Positions 1-14,400 of a stretch of 64,000 nucleotides of DNA are shown piece by piece. A program made the position numbers and the translations under genes. The DNA is taken from NCBI RefSeq assembly GCF_026745355.1, contig NC_079209.1, positions 27,148,941 through 27,212,940 on the forward strand. The letters run 5' to 3'. Under the pieces are notes generated by a model. The model searched no databases. It saw nothing but the letters and a program-made list of their open reading frames with translations, and was not told where the DNA came from. Numbering within the stretch: position 1 is the first letter of the stretch; the number at the start of each line of letters is the position of its first letter. This DNA is from Beta vulgaris subsp. vulgaris. Its lineage: Eukaryota > Streptophyta > Magnoliopsida > Caryophyllales > Amaranthaceae.

Positions 1-135
1 TTTCCTCGTAAAAATCCCTTGTGTTCCTTTAGCTTGTTTATTTGTTTAAGTTTGAATTTTCGCAAAAAGTTACGTTTATTTCTACACATACAATTCACCC
101 CCCCCCCCCCTTGGAGTGTTCCTAGTGAAATAACA
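1..135 (+). mobile_element. 3' end of a copia-type LTR, cut by window edge
   Basis: The first 135 bases closely match the last ~135 bases of the solo LTR ending at 8118: both share a TTTCCTCGTAAAAAT-like start, a CGCAAAAAGTTA block, a C-run after ACAATTCA, and the terminus GTGAAATAACA. The terminal CA falls at 134-135. Only the 3' tail is visible, so solo LTR versus element end cannot be decided. Confidence 0.6.
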
Positions 136-2466
136 TTAACCAATCTACTGAGTTACATCATTCTACATTTGTTGCAACTAAATTAGATGCTTTCGGTTCC
201 GAAATGAATTCAACTTAAAGATGATTAACTTAAGTAGAGTACTGTTATTATCTTGAATTAGTTTATCGATTTACATTGATACACTCATTCCAATAACAAC
301 ATGTTTCAATGTAAGTAAACGTTTTGAGTTTCAATTACTTTACCGTCTTACATTGATACATTAATCTAATCTATTATCAATTGCAATTTCTTTTAGTTTG
401 GCTAAGATACATGAGTTTCAAATTGAATATAACTTGTTAATGATTAACTTAAATGGAGTATTGTTATCTTGATTTCACTTATCGATTCACCTAGATACCT
501 TGAGCTAATCCACTATTAACTTATTTTACGCCGATTATAAGCTTTCAGTTTTCAAATGCATAAAACTTAATGACTAATATAATTATATTAATCCATTGAA
601 CTAATAAAGAGTAAGACATTAATATAATTAGCTTTTTGAAAATGTCTAACTCGTCTTTCAGGGAAGTTTATAAGAATTTATATTGATATTAGACGTCCTT
701 TTTAACCAAATATGATATGATTTGCATACAACTAAGAGTTTGAATATCGACTTATATATAAATTTGTCTTATTCCAAATTATTGAATATATCGGTAATAA
801 AATACACATTTACCGATGTCATTTTCATACACGTTTTTATGAAGTACAACTATTTTTTTCGAGGTAATTGCGGAAGTGCCGCCTACACTTTTTTGTTGCA
901 TTAATATTTAACCAGACCCGAAAAAACACTTGGCCAAAACCCAACATGAAGTTCAAAATTTGCCGAACAAATACAAGAATGTGATTGACTTCTTCCCGAA
1001 CCGATGCGATTATTGTTGAACTTATGTGATTTTTGTCACTAACTGAAATGAACTGAAACAAAACTAAAAAGAACCGCAACATATTTTAACTGCCATGGAT
1101 TCAACTGTTGGTTGGTTTAACTGTTTGGATAAAGCTGGTTTAAACTACAATTGACTTGAGCTAAAAATGGAAAGGAAAAAACTAAATTAAACTGAAGTGA
1201 AAAGTTTGTTAACTGAACTGAACTGCTAATTATTTTAACTAGTACAAACTGAACTGATATGAACTAAACTGTTTGGTTATAACCATAACTAAACTGTTGA
1301 ACTGAATTGACACCTCTAGATGGAGGTATGTAAAAGTAAGCTTGGTGGTGGTGTTAATGGTGGAGAAGAAAGATGAGGATAAGGGTAATTTACTAATTAA
1401 GGTTTAGTGGATTAATTAGGAATTAATGACTAATAGAGTTAACGATAGTTAGTCATTAAGGGCATTCTGTGAATATTCTGAAAATTGGGGGATGATGAAT
1501 TTTGAAATTTGTTGGGGTATATGGTGCAAAAAAAAACATTGTCGGTGGTATATGGTGAAAAAACTGCTATAAATTTTACCAATTAACTCAAGAAAAATTG
1601 ACATAGCTTTTGTATTTTCTACATTCCTGCAAATATCATCCAATCATTATCACAGTTCAATTCTTCTAAATTTTACCAACTCGCTCAAGAAAATTCCTAA
1701 AACTAATTCAAACATATATTTCTATATTGCATAACTTTCACAAATTCCTTACCTCAAATTTCGGAATATTACAATCATATCTCATTTTTGTTGAAAAAGG
1801 GATACGTTATTCGAGCTCTCATCAACTGAAAATGACCCATTCAAATCTAGGAAATTTTCCATTAAATTCAGTTCTCTCTTCTATAATGTTGGGGAGATGT
1901 GCTATAATGGTGCAAATGTTTCCTACTAAAACTCCTTCTACTAGCTAAAGTTCCTCTAAATTCTTCTCCTTTCTTTATAATGTTTGATTGTTTCTCTTCA
2001 GTATACTCCCATTCTCAGGTTTTCCCGAAAAACATTATTTCTCTCACTTCAGTACACTGTCACTCTCCTGTTTTCTTTAGGAGATATAAAACCACAAGCC
2101 CAGATTTTTGTTCACTGCATAGATTTTTGTTGTGAGCCCCACGTTTTTTTTGGGTGTTGAAGTCTCTTTTGAGTTGGTTGCCATGAGTTTCTCGACAAAC
2201 TATAACCGAAACCAAAGAATACTTTTGCAATATTACCAAATCTCGTATACAACCTACATTGCATGGGCTAAACATTATACTTTTTTGGTTATCGAAGAGG
2301 TTCTATACATGTGATCTAGAGTAAGTAGGGTACAAAACAACTCATTAATTAACATAGATATTGACTCGTATGAACTATGGCTGAATCATGAGGTGCCCAA
2401 AAGTTTAATTGTCCTTTTATTTATGTTTTTCACAATCTTTTACAAGACAAACTGAAATAATCAGCA
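136..2466. other. Gene-free stretch downstream of SEX4
   Basis: I see no supportable gene here. Open frames at 722-1082, 1449-1948 and 2060-2314 are short, overlap on both strands and have no recognisable domain. The only structure is a low-complexity tract at about 1020-1310 built from repeats of AACTGAACTG and variants. The part nearest 2467 should hold the SEX4 3' UTR and polyadenylation signals, which I could not pinpoint. Confidence 0.5.
1020..1310. repeat. AACTG-rich degenerate tract
   Basis: The tract repeats AACTGAACTG, AACTGAAATGAACTG, GAACTAAACTG and similar words with irregular spacing. It is too diverged to be a clean microsatellite. Confidence 0.4.
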
Positions 2467-5400
2467 TCACTCATGATCCGAGAATTCTTCAAGAAATTGT
2501 CGTATTCTAATTCTTTCATTCGTGGTAAGATCGGGAACATCACCGGTCAACCTCTTCCTCATTTGTGCACTTTCACTATTTGGATCATCAGCAATAACCT
2601 GCAGATTGTAGTTCGAGGGAAACTGATTTCAAATGTACACAATTGAGGTTCAAGAGAAGAATTATGCACACAGCAAATATATGCCTTCTGGTATTGTCTT
2701 AAAACGGTTCACAGTGATGCATATTACTGAGGTATGTGGTACTTTGCTTCGAGTATCAAAACGTATATTCTTACCTGTATCCTCTCTATAAGAATCAAGA
2801 AGTACATTATAGTAGGAGTTCAATAGATAAAGACGCATCCAACTCATCTGTACAGCAAGATTCAGAAAATCGTGATGTTTTGAGACTCACCTCAACATAG
2901 TTGTTGACATGACCATCATTGTTTGGAGCCGTCATAAGTTCATACTTGTTGCAAGTCCATTCACCATCGGCAACGTACTTGTATTCATAACGTCCTTCCT
3001 GTTAAAGGAGATGGTGAGCGTGACAGAGAGATAGAGACCCTATCCATTGATCAAGCATTCAATATATTTTTGGTTGTGAACAACTTTGTCTAGAACTGTA
3101 TAATCCTAATTAAAACATTCAAATCATTCATGTTAAATTTATATATATCTACCTGGACAATACTTCTAACTCTATGAAGATATGAAGGAAAGTTGGGTGC
3201 TCTAAAAACACTGGAGGCAGGGAGCCTCCATTTTGTATAACAATACATGACTTACCGGCAGTTCTCGTTGCAGAATCCATGCATTTTGTTCGGCATCAAA
3301 TTTCAGTGGAATTTTCTGAGGTTGAAAAAAAACATGTCGATAATGTTTTGTTTAGCATCCAAGATAAGGAATAAATACTCTAAGAATTTAAAAAAAAAAA
3401 AGCAATCGCAGGAAAGAGTTTACCACATGCCAAGCAAACCACAGACCGCCCAGATGTAAAGGCTAAGGAGCCGGGGGTTCGAGTCCCTTGCCTAAGACTA
3501 AATCTAGATGGGTTCATGAGCTAGCTATAAAGTTTCCTTTTTTCACCTGAAACTTATTAAAATGTATATGAACTTACTTTTAGTATCAAAATCAACTTGT
3601 TATCCCTTAGTGTATTTATTTGAACTTATTCCAACTAAGGTGATAAGAACAAAGCCTAATCACAAGAGCAAGGCGTGTTGAAAAAAAGGAGAGAAAAGCC
3701 CATGAACATAGCTCATCTTAAAAGCAATTGGAAAGAGGAGAGGTTATACTCTTTATGTTCTTATGTTAACCTTTCAATGTGGTACATCGTACTAACACTT
3801 GTACCTAAAAATCTACCCCTCCAGTAGTCAAGTGTAAATCCCAAAATTCCTGCTTGAGAGAAAACAAGCTATAACATTATGCGCAACACAGATGATGTCT
3901 ATGAAATAGTGCAAAAAGCCAAGCTGAACCATCATCTGATACCAATTGTTATGAGTTAGGATCAATTGTATTTGATTGTGCATAAAGACACCAAAAATAG
4001 GAAAAAGAAATACATGATAAAGTATAGAAGATGAGCATCAGCGATTCAATATGTTTCTGGCAATGCAAGGAGAGATTTTCTATTAGCTTTTCACCGGCAC
4101 CACAAAAGAAGTTAATAACATACTAATAGGTTTTCAGGGAGTCTTATGTTCTCATCTATGGATTCTACTTGACGCATAAAAAACGAGTTACTACAACAAC
4201 AAATAAAATAAACTCCTCAAACATCTACTTCAGGAGACTAAAAGCAATAATTACAAATACCTCTTCCTAAGCCACTTAGCCAGCATAATGTTTGTCAGAA
4301 ATCAGAATACTTGCTTGACAGTAACATTTATCTAGGAGCAACGCAACCCATGAATGCATATTTGAACTCATATTAAGTTTAAAACTATATGTTAGATGGA
4401 AAAATATTTTACAAGATTGAGCTAGTTGCTGAGGCAAACCACAATCATTGCACAAGAATGGATAAGATATGGCAGAAGAAAGTTTAACTAATCTACATAT
4501 CATCCAAAAAACAGATTACAACCTTTTTATATTGTTAGTTCGTTACCTGGCCCCATCCAATATCAAGCCCAGCAATTTCAACAAGTGTACAACTTTGGTC
4601 GTGCCATTTGAATGTGACTGGCTTCGTCTTTAGACCTGTAAGCTTTAGATGGACAGCAAGACAGAGGAAAACAAAATTGAAGCCAAGACCAGAACTCTCT
4701 TCTGAAAATTTAGCCAGTCATTCTCACATCTTCATAGAAAGAAAAATATTGGATTGAGAATTAGATGAGGTGTAATATTGGACGCTAAAGTAGGTCACTG
4801 GCATTCTAGGGTAGCACCTCTAAAAACTAAAATGAAGACAATGCTAAGATGAATTCTTTGCAATCTATGTGTGACTACCTTGGGATTTTCATGGGATGCA
4901 GGGGTGGGGTGGGGGAATGTAGTGGTGGGGGCAAAAGTGGATGAGGGGTGGTGATTATGGAGGAAGAAAAAGTAAAGGAGGGAGAAAAAAAGAAAATATC
5001 GTATAAATACGGACAATATACAGTAAATACAGACGACATATAACATTACAGGAATACCAAGGACCCTTGGGTCCAATGGTATGGCTTCTTATCTCTCACA
5101 TGAGAGACCAAGGTTCAAATCTTGGTGTAAGGAAAAATTTCAATATTGTTTTGGGTTGGGGGGGGGGGGGGTTTCGGCTTGTTGGGCCTTTGGGTGAGTG
5201 TCCTGTGCGAGGGCAATCCATAGAAAATTCATCTTACCATGGGGTACCCGAAAGGGGGACCCCAAAAAGAAAAACATTACAGGAATACAATCGAGTGAAC
5301 ATTAAGGTTCTAGGTCATCAGTCATGTATATAATTAGTTAGGATTATACTTAGCATAAATATGAGAGAAAGGCAATATGAAAATAAAAGGAAATGTGACG

Positions 5401-8400
5401 GGTATCTGCATTCCTGGAGGACTTTGAAAGGGAAAAAATATTATGCCAGCTCTATTATAGGCTAAACAACAACATAGAGAAATAACTGATATGATAAAGT
5501 CTGCAAATAAAAAAAAAAACTCACAATGTCAGCTGTTGCACTTTTGATAGCATCCAATTTCGGGAAGCAAGAACGTTTTCCCTGCAAGTAAAGGTCATCA
5601 ACAAGAAATGAATTTAGCTCCTCTACAAAGATATTTTTAGTCAACCCAAAGAATAAATCACCCATCTTGTGTGGCATAAAATAACAGGGCATCCATGCAC
5701 AGAAGCCGGAATGTCACTCTTGGCAGCTTAATTATAGCCGGAAAAATAGACCCGTACCCGTTGACCTGACCCGAGACCCGTTTTTCACCCGAAAATAATG
5801 ACCCGAAATGGAACTGAAATCCGAAATAACCCAACCCGAAAGTAAATAGACCTGAATATAACCCGACCCCGAATGACCCGACCCGAATTTGACCCGATAA
5901 TGATGACCCGACCCCGACCCGACCCGACCGGAAAAGTTGTCATATTAGTTATTTTTTAAACAAATATAAGGAAAAAATTGTCATGAAATACTATATATGA
6001 CTTAGCCACTTCCCCATTAGTCATTTCACTTAATTTTATTAGTCTTATATGTGTTTCATTTATTTGCTAGATTAAAAACCCGATTTAACCCGACCAAACC
6101 TTACCCAACCCGATGTGACCCGAAATTTAATGGACCCGAGATTGACCCGTACCCGAACATAACTCGAACACAAAATTGTCCCGATTATGACCAGACCCGT
6201 AATGACCTCGTATGACCCGTTTACCATCTCTAAGCTTAATTGACAAATTAGGGAAGAATTTTAATTAAACAAGGAGTAATAAGTGCAATAACTAGATACC
6301 AGAATACTTGATCAAAAAGAACTACAATTATGCACGACATTACAAAGGGACACACCAAAGAATGCCTCACGAATATGAGCTCAAAGAGAAGCTAAATTGG
6401 GAGCAAAGAAGACACCAGGTCTTTGAAAATGTTATCGATCCTTTCCAACAAAAGTACCCATGTGGCCATGTAATAGCGAAAAAAAGCAGCTTGTCACAAT
6501 TTTGTGCCTCTCCTGTCTCCAAACCTGAACCTCTAGATGACCAAAGTGAGACCCCCCAGCAAATCCCAGGCAAAGCCTTCATAGTGCTGCCCCTCACATT
6601 TTTTTCATTTTTTGCATATTTTAACTCGTAAGTGTACCGAGCGATGCCACGGCTTGTTACTTCTTATAACTTTTTGTCAAGTGAGGAAAAATTGACGTAA
6701 TGGCATGGTAAGTAACTGAATTTCATGATTTGTGAAAAATAAACCCTTAAAATTTTGGGATGAAAGCAATAGCTTAATATTTTCTACAAGGAATTGGAGT
6801 AAGAGTTTATGTCTGTTGAACCCTAGTTTTGATGATGATAAAGGAACAAAGATACAAACTAAGTATTGAACTAAAAAGTTGTTATGTGAATGGATTTTAC
6901 AAGGTATCAATGGAAGGAGCAAAGAGAATACTAAGTCAAAGAAGAAATCAAGTTTGGATTTTAAATACTAAGTAAAGATGCTCAAAGAATTGGTACTGGA
7001 GAAGCATTGGAACAAGAAGACTAAAGCAAGGTTTTATGTTTCCAGTTCCAATGTAAAGGAACGAGTAAGAATTGGTAAGTAACTACGACAAATTAGAATG
7101 AGAATGAACATATGTTCCTTTGTAAGGAGCAGATGTACTGGCACTGTCATATTAAGTTAAAGGAACTAATTATTAAAAGGAACTTAGATATAGGATGAAG
7201 CACGGTTAATAATGTCGTTTGAGTGATTAATGCCTAGATTCTAGGAAATCGTTTTGTTTTAAGTAAAAATCTGATTTTAAGGAATATTTTTTTAAGGAAA
7301 AGATTTTATTTTTATAAGATAATGAAAATCCTTTTTGGTTTTTAGGAAATTATTTTTAAAGACAATATTTTGGTAAAAGGATTTTATTTTGATTTTACTA
7401 ATTAAAATATTTTTAAATTAAATCAGGTTTTTGATTTACTGCTTAAGTGGTTGCTAAAATTACGGAAGCAGTAATATTTCCATCTCCTACATTTAACAGA
7501 GATCATGGGAAAATGTTTTTACCACTAATACATAATTTATCCCACGTTCTAAGTAATCACTGCTATAAATACTAATGTCTAATTAAGTCCCAATTTGTGT
7601 CTGACCAAGTGATTTAGTGAGTTTAACTAAGTAAAGTGTCAATGCTTTCATTCTCTCATAAAAGTCATTTGTTCTTCACCTTCTTACTCTATTCCACTAA
7701 GCTATTATTGATCATTGTAATTTTGGTTTTCGGATAAGGAAACTTTGAGTGAAGCTCTGTAAGAGAGAAGCTTTGAGTAAAGCGGGTTAAAGTGAAAAAA
7801 CTTAAAGTGAAGTTGAGGAGAACATCAGTTAAAGGAATAGTTGTTCAGGAACTTGAGTTTAGGACTCAAGGTGTGGTCCATGAGTAGAATTAGGTTGTAA
7901 TAAAGTTGTTTGGGCTAATTAGTGAAAGTGTTGAGTTTAAAATCCCTAGAGGTCGAGGTTGTTTCTTCTTGTTGGGTCTAAGAAATTTTTCCTCGTAAAA
8001 ATTCTTTGTGTTCCTTTAACTTGTTTCTTTGTTTATGTTATATAATTCCGCAAAAAGTTAAGTTTATTTCTACAAATACAATTCACCCCCCCTCTCTTGT
8101 ATTGTTAGTGAAATAACAATGTCTATAATAGTCTTTTGTTATTATCATAAAAAGCTTGGGTATCTAACTACTTGTGCAAATATTTTAATGAGATCTAATT
8201 ATAAGACCTTGTGATATTTTATTTTGAAATACTAAACAATGGTGTTATAGTGGATTAATGGTTAAGACTTTCACTTTTCGTTTCAAAGGTCACGTGTTCG
8301 ATACCTTGTACAACATTAAATTTTCAATATTTTCAATTGAAGGTTTTACTTGAAAATAAATCATTTAAATTAGATTCTTAGAGAGTGCCACGTGGCACAT

Positions 8401-11400
8401 AGTTCGAAAATGCGATTTCGGTTGCGGAGGAACTAAACGGATACGCTAATAACGGACTGTGATGCAGTTGTCGCGGATGAATATGAAATTAAACACTTTT
8501 TAGGCTTTTTTATATTTTTTAAATGGTTGGGCACCAATATTTAATTACATATTTAATATTTCCTAGTCATCATTTCTTCAACCTTTCCTGATTTAAATTT
8601 CGCAATATATAGGGTGAAAACGGGAAAAGAAAAATAAAATCCAAATTTACTGTTTGTTAGTTACCCTAAAAAATGCACTAAAGAGTTAGAGAGAAAACAA
8701 TTAAAGTGGGTCCCAGAAAAAATGTAGCAAACAGGAGAGAGAAAGAGTTGTATAATGTAGTAGTGCTGCATAGTGATACAAGGAACGCGGGACGTAGCCG
8801 CTTTCTCTGATCCGGGTCGTTCGTTCCCGATCGTGGAACAAACGCGACCTAGATCGCTCAGAGTCGCGCATCAGAACGGTGATGGCCGCGTTCCGATTCT
8901 TGAGGCCATCGCCGATAGAATTTCGTTGGTGTAAAGGTCGCCGGCTACTTTTCCGGCCATTGTAAATAGAAGAGAGAAGTAGCAAAGAGAGAGAATATGG
9001 AAACGAAGAGAGAGAATAGAGAAGTATTGAAGTAGTTACCTTTTCTTTTAGAAAGATAATTATTTGAGTTGTGATATTGTAAACTTTCTTTTTTCTTTAT
9101 TAAAAAAATGTAGTAGAGCTATATAGTGTATGCACCTTTCTTTCTCTTAAAATATCATTCATCATAAATCAAAAGTCACGTGGACTTATTTGTATTGAGG
9201 TTATTCAAATTTTTAGTTCTTTCTATTCTTTTTTTTTTTTTTGGCAGTATATTCTATCTACTTATTAACACTTATGTTCAACTAAATACTTCTAAAATTT
9301 TAAATCAGATAAAAGGTTTTAATGGACATTGGTAAACAATCATTAAGTGTCCTTTTTGATAAGTATCCTTCTTTTTATACCGTATTATTTTTTTAATAAG
9401 TACACTTCTTTTTAATAAGGTTTTAATAAGTATCCTTCTTTTTATACTGTATTATTCAAAACCTCTTATCTGATTCAAAAAATTTAAAATTATTTAGTTG
9501 AACAGAAGTGTTAATAAGTAGATAGAATATACCGCAAAAAAAAAAAAAAAAGAGTAGAAAGGTTTAAAATTTTGAAAAACCTCAATACAAAATAAGTCCA
9601 GGTGACTTTTGATTTATGATGGATGAGATTTTAAGAGAGAAAAAGAGGTGTATACATTTTTTTTTATTATTTATTAGGAAATTAAGTCAGCCCAAGAACT
9701 AACCCCTACAAGGCTACTAGCCTGTAGGAAACACCAACACATTGGCTAATAAGGCATGCATAGCATGCTAAGGAAATACCCCAACATAATTCTTGAGGTA
9801 AGGATGGAACCCCTAACCTCAGGGGCCAAGGGGGAGCGCTCTACCCACTTGAGCTAACTCCTATCCTTAGAGGTGTATACACTATACAGCTCTACTACAT
9901 TTTTTTTAATAAAGAAAACAGAAAGTTGTATACAGCTGTAGGATGTAGCTGCTTACAATATCACAACTCAAATAATTATCTTTCTAAAAGAAAAAGTAAC
10001 TACTTCAGTACTGTTCTCTCTCTTCATCTTACATATCTCTCTTCTTGTTCAATATTCTCTCACTTCTCTCTTCTATCTACAGTGGCCGAAGGATCAATCG
10101 CCAACCTTTACACCAACGAAATTATGTCGGTGTGGGCCTCAAGAATCGGAACGCAGTCATCACCAATCTGATGTACGACTCTGAGCGATCTGGGTCGCGT
10201 TTGCTCCGCGATCGGGAACGAACAACCCAGATCGGAAAAAGCGGCTACATCCCGCGTTCCTTGTATCACTGCTCAGAACTACCTAATAATATTAAGCATC
10301 TAGTAACGGATGAATATATTTCCAAAATTCCAACTTTTGTTGAGCATTTAGGTATTTGTGTAGAATTCATAGGGTTATTATTGTGTTGTTTAAGTATTTG
10401 TGTAGGATTTGATTAACAGGATGCTTGGTCCTCTGATCCAAAACGTAGGACTCTAATCCTATTGGAATTATATGGTTTACCATTAATGCTTGCTTCTAGA
10501 ATATAGAATACTTTTAGCAATTTTATACATCTAAAGCACAATAACATGTATCACCTTCATGAATGCAGGGTGTAAAATCAAGCAATTGCATAGAAAAAAG
10601 AACCATACAGCACATATAAAGAATTGGACAGAATGCACATACCAGCAGTAATCTGTGGGCGTCATTTAGCCTATATCCTTGGATCCAATACATGTAGGCC
10701 AGCTGCAATTCAATCATTGATTTAGATTATAAGAATATTAGTTCAACAGAAGCCAGTTCAGTCATGAAAGGAGCACAAACTTAAGATTAGGATGTGATAA
10801 GCAAGTAAATGCGTCTCTGATTTTGAGGTGAGGTACAAACTTAACACAACAATAAGAAACTATGATCTGTCTGCAAAACGTATTAGTATATTGCACAGCA
10901 TGCTTACTTTTGAGGCTTCGGATTCCTTGACTACCCCTATGTCAATCTGGGTTTGGGAATGTTTTTAGGGATAGTTTAACTGTTTTGCGAATAATTAACT
11001 GTCTGTTTGGAGTCTTAGTTTTTCCCTCACATTGTATTCACCTTCCATCCTTCCACTCCCTCTCTCTATTTTGGGTTCAAAATATATCCATTTCTCTCTC
11101 TCTCTCCCTCTCACGCACTCATTAACTTGAGTCATTCCAGTAAACTAGAGAGAAAAAAGATTTGACAAAAATGAAGGAAAATAATTTCTAAAAAGTTACC
11201 CACGGAGGGTCACCCACAAGAAAGAAGGCAAAAAAGAAAGAAAAAATATATAGATATATGACACTGCGAGAGATCCTACATAGAGAATGTATCCGGGATG
11301 CCAAATCCCCATTTTGTGATGTGGGGTACTGGCAATTGATAGCTTTAGACCTAAAGCTTTTATGATAAAAGAAATAGCTTTAGTATATTAAACAATAGCG

Positions 11401-14400
11401 GGATATTTGTTGCAAAAACAACAAACTATTCAAAATTGAAATAAAGAAAAACCACAAAAATGGCAACCTTTCCTACCACCACACCTTCACCTAGAAGAAA
11501 GAATGCAGGGGCCTAGGGGGTTAGCTTCGTTGAAAAACCTAAGCTCTTTATTTAGCCATCAATTACAGAGTAAACTAAATATATTCTTCTAAAGCCGTGT
11601 TCCTCTGACCTTCAGGCAACATCATATGAGTCCATACCAGAAAAATCCCATTTGTATACAAAGAAAATTTCTTGACACGTTTTATCCTGAAAATTAAGTC
11701 TCAAAAGTTTGTTTTCAAAAAAGGAGGAAAAACACACAAACAGATGCAAAGATGTACGTACTAACCTAATGTTCAACACAGATATCAGATATCCTCTGGC
11801 AGATACAATCCAGTTTGCTAACATAATTGATTTTATTTTTTTTTAAAGAAGTTAAAAGAACAAGCTCAGAGGAGTGAACTTGTGGAAGTAACAGAGAGTG
11901 AAGAAAGTTAGGGACAACATTTTAAGATACATACCAGATACAACTACTGGAATAATTGAATGCTGTCATGCACTGATGGTCCTGATAAACCAGCAGTACA
12001 CTTTGCCACTTCTTAGTTATGGCGGTTCATGCAGATAAGTACTTGAAAGAATTGATTTTCCTTAATCATTCCATAACAGTCAGTGTACAAGATAACAAAG
12101 GGTAGTTCTACAAAGTAGGAAACCAATCCTAGCCTACCAAATATACAGGAGATAATCAAGAATTATGAATCCTTGAGTTATTTACAGAATAAGGAGAGCC
12201 CTTGCAAGACTCCGATAGTGAAAGGGATCCTCATAAGGTGTGTCTGAATTAGCACTTATTTTGGGCTTTGTATCCACAGTGCCAGGAGTAGGGGACGGTT
12301 TACAAGAAGACATATCAGCACGTTCAATAATCTCAAAAACGTACTTACATTGAGACAGAAACAATTCACCTACATGGCGAGTCACTGCAATACCCAAAAA
12401 ATAACTTAAAGACCCAAGGTCTTTCATAGCAAACTCCGAACTAAGACGAGCCATGACAGACGTACGCAATGTATGAGATGAATCAGTTAAAATGATGTCA
12501 TCAACATATAATAAGAGATATGCTATATCAGAACCATGCCGATAGATAAACAGTGACTGATCAGATTTACTATGTGTAAATTCAATAATGGAAACAAAAT
12601 ATGCAAACCGCATATACCAGGCCCGGGAAGCCTGCTTTAGGCCATATAAAGACTTCTTCAAGCGACAAACATGGGTAGGGCGAGCAGGATCCCAAAACCC
12701 AAGAGGTTAATGCTTGTAGACAGTTTCTTTGATATCCTCATAAGAAAGCATTCTTCACATCAAGCTTGTGAATAGGCCAAGATTTAGATAAAGTCATGCT
12801 CAGAACAGTGCGTATAGTAGTCGGTTTGAAAACGACACTGAAATTCTCACCAAAATCAATGCCAACGTGAGCCGAGGAGATGAAATAAGGTAAGGAGAGG
12901 AAGTGGGCTGGTGCGGGTGAGGGACAAGGGAAAAGGAGGGCTGCCAGAGTGCTGGGCTGGATGGTAGGTGGGCTTGGCTGGTTGGCACGGCTGGCAGGAG
13001 GGGAGGGCTGCCAGCATGTAGCCATGTACTGGAGGAGAGTTAGGCGTGGGCTGGTTAGCATGGCTAGCACGAGGGGAAACCAACAACGGGCCAGCGTTGG
13101 GCGTGTGAAGGGAGGATGGCCTAGGCCTGTGTTGGTATTAGATCAGCGCAGGAGAGGTAGTCGGGACTGCGATGGCAGGGCTAGAGATGAGGGAACGGGT
13201 CCAAGGGATTTTTGGGGTGGGATAATAGGAGGGTGGTATTGGGCCAATGTGTAAAGGATGGCAGGAGGAATATCATCATCCAAAAAACCATAAGCATGTG
13301 TAGGAGTATGGATAGTGGAGAAAGGAAATGTAGAATCATCAAAAATAACATGGCGGCAAATGAGAATTTTCTAGAAGGACGAGTCATAGCATTTATATCC
13401 ACGGTGATTAGAAGGTTACCTTAAAAAGACACGGGGAGTAGATAGGGGGAGTAGATAGAGCTTGAAGCTTATGTATGGTAGTGGAGGGAAATAAAGAATA
13501 ACACACACCCAAAAACCCGAAGATGAGAATAAGATGGATTCTGTTAATAAAGAATTTTGTGAGGAGTACGATAAGCTAAACCCATGTTTGGAAGAATGTG
13601 ATGTGGATTTTCTTTGGTTCGACTCGATCATTTGTATGTTTATAAAACTCGACTTGTTTATAGTATTATTATGGACGGAATTTGTAACAAAGGATATGAA
13701 CAATTCAACTATCTCGGTTAAAATGAGCTAGGTTTGAAGAATAAAGCTATCTCGGCTACTTCAACGATGTTATTTTGCTATCTCGGCAAAAACAACGATA
13801 ATTCACAAGGAATAATTTCAACTAAAAAACAACTCTGATTTTATTAATGAATTCAAAGGCCTTTTATAGGCGTGCAAACAAAGCAAAACAAAGCAACCCT
13901 AGTCCTACTAAGGCTAGGAAACTAAGAACAAGTTAACAAAGAATTAACACACTCCTAATCCAAGTAGATTAAGCTCAAATTGGCGCCTACTAACTAGACT
14001 CCTATTACTATCATAACTCTACTCCAATTAGAATCCTAATCCAACTAAGATTTGGATTTCTAACTCAACTAGAATTACAAACAAACTAAAGCTTTAAGAC
14101 TTCTAACAGATTTAGGATATCTAATCCTATTAGGATTAGGATTCAAGAGTCCTAATCCTACTAGAATTAGGAAAACAAACAAATCCTAACAGAATTAGGA
14201 CTTGTTTTAAGGAAGCCATCCATGTCCAAATCAGAATGTTGAGGAGGTAGGTAGCCATTTGAAGTGCATGATGCCAAAAGGATGGGAGAATTGAAGCATA
14301 AGTAAGAAGAGTGCGAATAATGTTGTTAATGGTTCGAATTTTCCATTCGACTTTGCCATTTTGAGATGAAGAGTAAGGATTTGTTACAAAATTCCCGCAA

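Larger units (their letters stand above)
8757..10284. repeat. Long foldback (inverted repeat) element
   Basis: The left arm (about 8757-9325) is the reverse complement of the right arm (about 9456-10284), with a ~130-bp spacer that holds two direct copies of an AT-rich word (9359-9389 and 9425-9455). Outer tips read GTGATACAAGGAACGCGGGA on the left and its complement on the right. Each arm contains a CT-rich leader and an exon-like segment. The right arm is interrupted by a SINE at 9657-9868. Transcribed, it could fold into a hairpin of over 500 bp. Superfamily is unclear; no convincing TSD was found. Confidence 0.85.

Noticed and set aside
5067..5333. Open frame of 88 codons over the SINE
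   Set aside because: It runs through the G-run and tail of a SINE with exact TSD; no protein similarity recognised.
6308..6631. 107-codon plus-strand frame in a SEX4 intron
   Set aside because: No domain, no splice context, and an overlapping open frame on the other strand; likely chance.
9820..9868. A tRNA gene suggested by GGAGTTAGCTCAAGTGG on the minus strand
   Set aside because: It has the boxes of a pol III promoter but no cloverleaf, and it is the head of a SINE with TSD.
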